NCBI GenBank assembly: GCA_036660615.1
Contig: JAVXAG010000055.1
Location: 1 to 12,137, forward strand
Source of the DNA: JAVXAG01 sp036660615
GTDB lineage: Bacteria; Bacillota; Clostridia; Peptostreptococcales; Anaerovoracaceae
Length of the DNA: 12,137 bases
Direction of reading: 5' to 3'
The notes beneath the pieces are model-generated. The model had not been told where the DNA came from. It saw nothing but the letters and a program-made list of their open reading frames with translations, and did no database searches. Positions 7,405-12,137 of this stretch are shown here, piece by piece (positions within the stretch are counted from its first letter, which is position 1; each line of letters starts with the position of its first letter). A program made the position numbers and the translations under genes.

Positions 7405-7487
7405 ATTATGGATCAATTTATATAGCAAAACCGAGTAGTAGAAAACGGGTTAAAGAGTTCTGTTATATAAATTGATTCTATGATAAT
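7405..7487. repeat. Long imperfect inverted repeat next to the assembly gap
   Basis: Bases 7410-7427 can pair with 7461-7478 over about 18 bp, counting two G-T wobbles; the core ATCAATTTATATA is perfect. Outside it ATTAT (7405-7409) can pair with ATAAT (7483-7487). The 33-base loop contains a further short stem, AACC/GGTT (7429-7432 and 7448-7451). There is no T run on either side. It could be a structured leader RNA, a small non-autonomous repeat element, or one end of a repeat that broke the assembly. Confidence 0.5.
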
Positions 7488-7488
7488 A

Positions 7489-7588
7489 NNNNNNNNNNNN
7501 NNNNNNNNNNNNNNNNNNNNNNNNNNNNNNNNNNNNNNNNNNNNNNNNNNNNNNNNNNNNNNNNNNNNNNNNNNNNNNNNNNNNNNNN
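7489..7588. other. Assembly gap (100 Ns)
   Basis: There are exactly 100 undetermined bases, the conventional filler for a gap of unknown length. The true distance between the two sides, and any gene or promoter inside, cannot be known from this window. Open reading through the Ns is an artefact and was not used for gene calls. Confidence 0.98.
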
Positions 7589-7641
7589 TATATAGTAGAA
7601 GTAATATGAAATGCAGGCAAAAGCCTAGAGGAGGGCCAGAT

Positions 7642-8151
7642 ATGTTATTTGAAACAAAGAGAATGTTGGTAAATGAAGCGGTAGAATCACAAATCGATGA
7701 AATTATTGAAATCGAAAGTCATAAAGAAAACAGAGATTTTCTTTGGATAGGAACTACGGAAGAACATAAAGCAGAGATAAAAGACCCAAATCATTTGTTA
7801 TTAATTTTCAAAGAAAAGGGTAAAAATATTACTGTGGGGTATGCCCTTATCAGACTGGACTTTAAATCAAACATCTTTGAAGTAAGGCGCATTGCTATTA
7901 CAGAAAAACGACAGGGGTTTGGTGAAGAAGCAATGGAAGGACTTTTCAAATATGCTTTTGAAAACACAAATACTAACAGATTATGGCTTGATGTGTATCC
8001 AGACAATGTGTTTGGACTAAATTTATACGAAAAACTAGGTATGCACAGAGATGGAATTCTTAGGGCAAACTATAAAGCAGAGCGTGGATACCTTGATCAG
8101 ATAATTTACTCAATGCTAAGAGAAGAATATAACAGGAGGAAGAAAATATGA
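7642..8151 (+). CDS. GNAT-family N-acetyltransferase
   Basis: This 169-residue protein has the acetyl-CoA-binding core of the GNAT superfamily: beta strand 4 and motif A in VRRIAITEKRQGFGEEAM (the R/Q-x-x-G-x-G/A pyrophosphate loop is RQGFGE). The strand-5 and C-terminal motif follow in LWLDVYPDNVFGLNLYEKLG, then a final MHRDGILR segment as in RimJ/RimL- and SpeG-like members. The ATG at 7642 has AGAGGAGGG seven bases upstream (7627-7635). Its stop overlaps the start of the MutL-like gene by four bases (ATGA), implying coupled translation. The substrate is unknown; an amine or amino acid of the ornithine pathway, or a protein N-terminus, are possibilities only. The gene begins 54 bases after the gap, so its promoter may be missing. 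Confidence 0.88.
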   Translation: MLFETKRMLVNEAVESQIDEIIEIESHKENRDFLWIGTTEEHKAEIKDPNHLLLIFKEKGKNITVGYALIRLDFKSNIFEVRRIAITEKRQGFGEEAMEGLFKYAFENTNTNRLWLDVYPDNVFGLNLYEKLGMHRDGILRANYKAERGYLDQIIYSMLREEYNRRKKI

Positions 8152-9788
8152 GAGTAGACGTATTAGTAGCCGAAATCGGCTCGACAACAACGGTAGTAAA
8201 TGCCTTTACGGATTTAGATACAGATAATCCAGTATTTTGGGCGCAAGGCCAAGCACCAACTTCAGTAGATGATGGAGATGTAAGAATTGGTCTAAAGGGA
8301 GCTATTGATGACCTTTGCAAGCGAATGGGAATTGACAGTTTGGAGTATAACGAAATGTTAGCGACTTCGTCAGCTGCAGGTGGACTAAAAATGACAGTTC
8401 ATGGGCTTGTATATGATATGACTGCAAAAGCTGCAAAAGAAGCGGCTCTTGGTGCAGGTGGTATTATTCATTTTGTAACATCTGGGAAACTTAGAAGAAC
8501 TGATATTGCAAAGATCAAGGCTATAAAACCAAATCTAATCCTATTAGCTGGTGGAGTAGACTACGGGGAAAGAGATACTGCAATTTATAATGCAGAAATG
8601 ATAAGAAGTATGGGTTTGAATACGCCAGTAATTTATGGTGGCAATATCGAAAACCAAGAAGAAATGAAACTTATCTTTGACGAAGAAAGTGGACAAAAGC
8701 TATATTTGGTTGAAAATGTATATCCAAAGATAGATGATTTGAATGTAGAGCCTTGCAGAAAAATAATTCAGGATGCATTTGAGGAACATATTACACAGGC
8801 TCCAGGAATGGAACACGTGAGGGATATGGTAAAAGGCCCAATAATTCCAACACCAGGAGCAGTAATGGAATGTACAAAGCTTCTTTATGAGTGCATTGGA
8901 AACCTTATGGTTCTTGATGTAGGTGGTGCAACAACTGACTTACATTCGGTAACAGATGAATCTGACCAAGTGGCTAGAATTTTGATTGCACCAGAGCCAA
9001 AAGCCAAGAGAACTGTTGAGGGTGACCTAGGTGTTTATGTAAATAGAACCAAGGTAATTGAATCAATCGGAGAAGCGAAATTAAGGGAAGAGTGTTTGCA
9101 GATGGGTATTGACCTTGACAAAACACTTGATTCATATGTTGCAATACCTAGAACAAACGACGAAATAAAGCTTGTAGAAAGACTTACTCAAGAAGCAGTA
9201 GTTAGAGCAGTGGAAAGACATGCTGGTATTATCAGATATATTTATGGTCCATCTGGAAGAAGCACTGTGGCAGAGGGAAAAGATCTTACACAAGTAAAGT
9301 ACATTATAGGAACTGGTGGAGCTTTGACAAGACTTCCACACAGAGTAGAACTGATGCAGCACATAGCAAAACACAATGAAACGGGATTGATGTTGTTCCC
9401 TAGTGAGCATGCACAAATCTTAGTGGATAATGATTATATTATGGCATCTCTCGGCGTTTTGTCAAAGAGATATAAGGAAGCAACAATAAAACTTCTTGAA
9501 AAGAGTTTGGATTTCAAGTTCCCTGCAAAAAAAGAGGAAGAACCACAAAAGCCAATTTATATTGATGAGGTTAACAGGGTAACGCAGGAACAAATCCAGC
9601 GTGACGAAGAATACAGAAAACATATTGAAGAATGCGAAGCGGCAGGATACGATATGAGTGCATATAAAGAAGAGGAAGCTATAGGCGGGGCTAATGATAG
9701 ACATAAAGAAGTGCCTGCTACAGGAGACTGTGACCATAATTGTAGACTATGTTATAGAAAACATTGCGTAAATAGAAAAGAGTGTTAA
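8148..9788 (+). CDS. MutL/GlmL-family ATPase, likely reactivase of the B12-dependent aminomutase
   Basis: This 546-residue protein belongs to the MutL/GlmL family (the mutase-associated MutL, not the mismatch-repair protein), which accompanies B12-dependent mutases and has an actin/hsp70-like ATPase fold. The phosphate-1 loop is EIGSTTTV (residues 9-16), phosphate-2 is LDVGGATTD (256-264), and the adenosine motif is IGTGGALTRLP (387-397). In this cluster it most likely helps OraS/OraE exchange damaged cobalamin, as other ASKHA-type factors do for diol dehydratase and methylmalonyl-CoA mutase. That role is inferred. After about residue 460 come a charged, probably coiled linker and a tail with cysteines at 528, 532, 535, 540 and 546, a possible metal or Fe-S site. 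AGGAGG (8134-8139) gives the start. It overlaps the acetyltransferase gene by four bases, and 13 bases separate it from the racemase gene. Confidence 0.88.
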   Translation: MRVDVLVAEIGSTTTVVNAFTDLDTDNPVFWAQGQAPTSVDDGDVRIGLKGAIDDLCKRMGIDSLEYNEMLATSSAAGGLKMTVHGLVYDMTAKAAKEAALGAGGIIHFVTSGKLRRTDIAKIKAIKPNLILLAGGVDYGERDTAIYNAEMIRSMGLNTPVIYGGNIENQEEMKLIFDEESGQKLYLVENVYPKIDDLNVEPCRKIIQDAFEEHITQAPGMEHVRDMVKGPIIPTPGAVMECTKLLYECIGNLMVLDVGGATTDLHSVTDESDQVARILIAPEPKAKRTVEGDLGVYVNRTKVIESIGEAKLREECLQMGIDLDKTLDSYVAIPRTNDEIKLVERLTQEAVVRAVERHAGIIRYIYGPSGRSTVAEGKDLTQVKYIIGTGGALTRLPHRVELMQHIAKHNETGLMLFPSEHAQILVDNDYIMASLGVLSKRYKEATIKLLEKSLDFKFPAKKEEEPQKPIYIDEVNRVTQEQIQRDEEYRKHIEECEAAGYDMSAYKEEEAIGGANDRHKEVPATGDCDHNCRLCYRKHCVNRKEC

Positions 9789-9801
9789 AGGAGAAAATGA
9801 T

Positions 9802-10887
9802 ATGTATCCAAAATTAATAATTGATTTAAAAAAATTAGAGGGTAATCTAAATGCTTGTGCGAAGATTACAAAAGATGAAGGTCATTGTTCCCTTATGATA
9901 GTAACAAAGGGACTTTGTGCTGATAAAAAAATGTCTGAAATGGTAGCGAAAAATCCATCTGTTGATTTTATGGCAGATTCAAGGGTTGCGAACATCGCAT
10001 CTTATCAGGAAGTTGCAAGAAAAAATGGCAAAAAGACAGTTTTGCTTAGAATTCCAATGCATTCTGAAGTCAGTGAAGTAGTGAAAAATGTCGACTTAAG
10101 TTTTAACTCGGAGTTATCCACGATTAGGCTTCTAAACGAAGCGGCAGCAAAAGCCGGACTAGTCCACAACATTTTGCTTATGATTGACCTTGGCGACTTG
10201 AGGGAAGGCATCTTCTTTGAAAACGAGGATCAAATCTTTGGGGCAGTAGAAGAAATCCTGACTATGAAGAATATTAATCTTTATGGCATAGGTGTAAACT
10301 TAACTTGTTATGGCGCTATTATTCCTAAAAACGACAATTTATCAAAGTTGGTAGCAATAGGCAAAAAAATCGAAGACAAGTTCAACATTAAGTTGGAAAT
10401 GGTTTCTGGCGGAAATTCCAGTTCGATTTATCTAATTGAAAAGGGCGAAATGCCAGCAGGAATCAATAATCTAAGGTTAGGTGAATCTTTCTTGCTAGGA
10501 AATGACACTGCTTATGAAACAAAATTGCCAGGGACTGTAAGTGACGGTTTGATTTTGCAAGCCCAGATAATTGAGCTAAAGGAAAAACCTTCTCTTCCAA
10601 TTGGAGAGGTTGGTGTCGATGCTTTTGGTGAAAAACCTTATTATGAGGACAGAGGAATTATGAAGAGGGCTATTATCGGGGTAGGCAAGCAAGACACTGA
10701 TCTTGGAAGTATGACGCCAGTTGACAAACAAATCGATATTATGGGCGGAAGCTCAGACCATATTATTCTTGACGTTACAAAATGTGACAGAGAGTACAAA
10801 GTTGGAGATATCGTGGAATTTGAACTTGGATATGGCGGAATGCTAAAGACTGCAACAAGTCCATATGTAACAAAGGAATATAAATAG
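9802..10887 (+). CDS. orr: Ornithine racemase (PLP-dependent, alanine racemase N-terminal fold)
   Basis: This 361-residue protein is a fold-type III PLP enzyme. It opens MYPKLIIDLKKLEGNLNA, and the predicted PLP lysine is K36 in IVTKGLCAD. Further family stretches are DFMADSRVANI, the barrel segment MIDLGDLREG, the phosphate-binding part SGGNSSS, and NNLRLGESFLLG. It interconverts L- and D-ornithine, supplying the D-isomer that OraS/OraE require, so it acts first in the pathway although it is encoded last. An alternative reading as a general alanine/YhfX-type racemase is made unlikely by the context. AAAGGAG (9787-9793), overlapping the previous stop, gives the start. Confidence 0.9.
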   Translation: MYPKLIIDLKKLEGNLNACAKITKDEGHCSLMIVTKGLCADKKMSEMVAKNPSVDFMADSRVANIASYQEVARKNGKKTVLLRIPMHSEVSEVVKNVDLSFNSELSTIRLLNEAAAKAGLVHNILLMIDLGDLREGIFFENEDQIFGAVEEILTMKNINLYGIGVNLTCYGAIIPKNDNLSKLVAIGKKIEDKFNIKLEMVSGGNSSSIYLIEKGEMPAGINNLRLGESFLLGNDTAYETKLPGTVSDGLILQAQIIELKEKPSLPIGEVGVDAFGEKPYYEDRGIMKRAIIGVGKQDTDLGSMTPVDKQIDIMGGSSDHIILDVTKCDREYKVGDIVEFELGYGGMLKTATSPYVTKEYK

Positions 10888-10913
10888 GAACTGGTTTGAC
10901 AGTGAAATTAAAA

Positions 10914-10949
10914 GGGACGTTGATATTTCAACGTCCTAAGCTATTTTTT
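10914..10949. terminator. Probable bidirectional terminator between racemase and DUF2804 genes
   Basis: GGACGTTGA (10915-10923) and TCAACGTCC (10928-10936) form a perfect 9-bp stem with a TATT loop. On the plus strand six Ts follow after a short spacer (10944-10949). On the minus strand the stem is followed by TTTTAATTT. It lies between two convergent genes, so it can serve both. Confidence 0.8.
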
Positions 10950-10971
10950 GGGGGCTAATTTTTGCGTACAT

Positions 10972-12003
10972 TTACCACTTATTAAAAACTTTTTCTGCAA
11001 AGCCAAGAAAATCTTTGACATTGATTACAGTGCCATCGTCTAAAGTAGCCATGCCAGTAAAAAGTCCAAATACTTGGTGCTGGTTTGAGCGGATTATGCC
11101 AATATTACTGTCGGCAGCCCTATCGATAATTGGGACAAAGTCCATTTCAAAACGCCCATCGTTACTGGTAAAGGTCCAAGGACTCATAAAATCATCGTTG
11201 CCAGCTGCATTTTTTGGAATGTTAAAAGTTACTTGGTCAAGTTTATGAGCTTTTTGGTCATAAAAAATCATATTTTCACTGGCAGCGGAAGTATCGCCAA
11301 AACCGTAGCCAATGTTGAAGCCAAAAGGAACACTATCGATGGCACCGGAGGCACTGCCCCAGAACCAAGTGTTTTTATAAGTCCACACGCCTCTACCCCA
11401 GTCAAGAACACCAAAAGAGGATTTTGGTTCAAATTCATACTTTTTCCCATCAAAGTTAACGCTGCCACTTGCTGGCATACAGTTGATTTTTTGGTTGTAA
11501 TAGAAATGACCGGCTTTGTCAAAAGGTGTTGCAATGACCATGGAATCACCTTGAACATTATATAATACTATTTTCCCATCAATAGGTTTGTTATTATGAA
11601 AATTTTCCATATGGAAGGTTAATGTGCGAGTGCCAGAATCCTTCGCAAAGGAAATGGAATAGTTTTTACGGTTTCTATTTATATCGCCAATAGACGATGA
11701 AGCGGGAAACCCTACTTTTCCCATGGTAAACGCCGATATTTTGCTTGTAGTTATTTCAAAAGGCGCTCTAAAATCAATAAAAGATATACTATCTAGTCCC
11801 ATATATGAGTTATCATCAATAGTCAGGGCAATGGCATAATCATCATTTGTAATCAAGTAATAATCCCATTCCTTTATTCTAAGACCTGGCGCTTTTATTG
11901 CGTTTCGGTCGTAGTCAAGAATCAAGCTCTTCGCAAACCCCGGTTCAGTTAGTTGACCATTCTCATCAAGCAAAGGTTTTTTATCTAATATTTCATGTTG
12001 CAT
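10972..12003 (-). CDS. DUF2804 domain protein, function unknown
   Basis: The 343-residue protein resembles the DUF2804 family across its length. Characteristic parts are the opening MQHEILDKKPLLDENGQL, a WDYYLITNDDYAIALTIDD stretch, the central GVLDWGRGVW followed by a WFWGSASG segment, and FNIGYGFGDTSAASEN. The family is predicted to be beta-rich and no enzymatic role is established. No signal peptide or membrane segment is visible with this start. I chose the ATG at 12003 because GGAGGTG lies just upstream on the minus strand (12014-12008). The in-frame ATG at 12075 would add 24 hydrophobic residues but lacks a comparable site and the added residues look unlike the family. It faces the ornithine genes convergently and has no evident functional tie to them. 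Confidence 0.82.
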   Translation of the reverse strand: MQHEILDKKPLLDENGQLTEPGFAKSLILDYDRNAIKAPGLRIKEWDYYLITNDDYAIALTIDDNSYMGLDSISFIDFRAPFEITTSKISAFTMGKVGFPASSSIGDINRNRKNYSISFAKDSGTRTLTFHMENFHNNKPIDGKIVLYNVQGDSMVIATPFDKAGHFYYNQKINCMPASGSVNFDGKKYEFEPKSSFGVLDWGRGVWTYKNTWFWGSASGAIDSVPFGFNIGYGFGDTSAASENMIFYDQKAHKLDQVTFNIPKNAAGNDDFMSPWTFTSNDGRFEMDFVPIIDRAADSNIGIIRSNQHQVFGLFTGMATLDDGTVINVKDFLGFAEKVFNKW

Positions 12004-12137
12004 ATTGCACCTCCAAAACAAAATAAAACTGTATAATATTAAAGATATCAAAGATTCCATATTTTTGCAACGCATATGGCAAAAACCCGCTAAATTTTCC
12101 AGGAAAAAAATAATTTCTTGATTTGCTCACAGAAACG

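Noticed and set aside
7401..7488. Cobalamin riboswitch near the B12-dependent mutase genes
   Set aside because: No B12-box-like conserved stretch was seen here or in the leader of ord; the structure is a simple AT-rich inverted repeat.
7480..7641. Reading frame extending the acetyltransferase upstream through the gap
   Set aside because: It is open only because the Ns have no stops. The ATG at 7642 has a strong ribosome binding site and matches the expected GNAT length.
9729..9749. Radical SAM enzyme from the C-x3-C-x2-C spacing
   Set aside because: The motif is at the extreme C-terminus of an actin-fold ATPase, with no radical-SAM barrel after it.
12004..12075. 24-residue hydrophobic N-terminal extension of the DUF2804 protein, possible signal peptide
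   Set aside because: No good ribosome binding site precedes the ATG at 12075. The ATG at 12003 has GGAGGTG at proper spacing and begins a family-like sequence. A TATTAT box at 12038-12033 on the minus strand hints at a promoter inside the extension, though no matching -35 was found.
1..12137. CRISPR array, tRNA, rRNA or insertion sequence
   Set aside because: No regularly spaced repeats, no cloverleaf or rRNA-like sequence and no transposase-like protein were found in the readable sequence.

Overview
The window comes from a low-GC, Gram-positive anaerobe, most likely an amino-acid-fermenting member of the Clostridia (a relative of Acetoanaerobium/Clostridium sticklandii, Clostridioides difficile or the Eubacteriales family XIII group). 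The evidence is AT-rich DNA, arginine written mostly as AGA, strong AGGAGG-type ribosome binding sites, and a complete gene set for oxidative-branch ornithine fermentation, a Stickland-type pathway. The placement is an inference from gene content; no rRNA or other taxonomic marker is present.

Layout. (1) 1-1613: a sigma-54-dependent activator gene (PAS, AAA+ and Fis-type HTH domains) with its own sigma-70-like promoter, followed by a weak terminator. (2) 1478-1697: a control region with two copies of a GCAAA-N4-TTTGC palindrome, a pair of CGGAACAA repeats and a well-matched -24/-12 sigma-54 promoter. The same palindrome sits on the -35 box of the activator's own promoter, which suggests a self-regulating activator circuit. 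(3) 1776-7326: the enzyme operon ord-ortA-ortB-oraS-oraE, closed by a strong GC-rich terminator at 7368-7400. (4) 7401-7641: an AT-rich imperfect inverted repeat that abuts a run of exactly 100 Ns, an assembly gap of unknown true size. (5) 7642-10887: a GNAT acetyltransferase gene, a MutL/GlmL-type ATPase gene and an ornithine racemase gene, closed by a probably bidirectional terminator. (6) 10972-12003, minus strand: a convergent DUF2804 gene with no obvious link to the pathway.

How the genes work together. The racemase makes D-ornithine from L-ornithine. OraS/OraE, an adenosylcobalamin- and PLP-dependent 4,5-aminomutase, converts D-ornithine to 2,4-diaminopentanoate. Ord oxidatively deaminates that to 2-amino-4-oxopentanoate. 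OrtA/OrtB cleave this with coenzyme A to acetyl-CoA and D-alanine. The MutL-like protein is probably the chaperone or reactivase for the B12 mutase. No ornithine transporter is in the window.

The pathway itself is known. The points worth a second look are the shared palindrome linking activator and enzyme promoters, the GGFTGA variant of the normally conserved GAFTGA loop, a cysteine cluster at the C-terminus of the MutL-like protein, the GNAT gene translationally coupled to it, and unexplained structured intergenic sequences.
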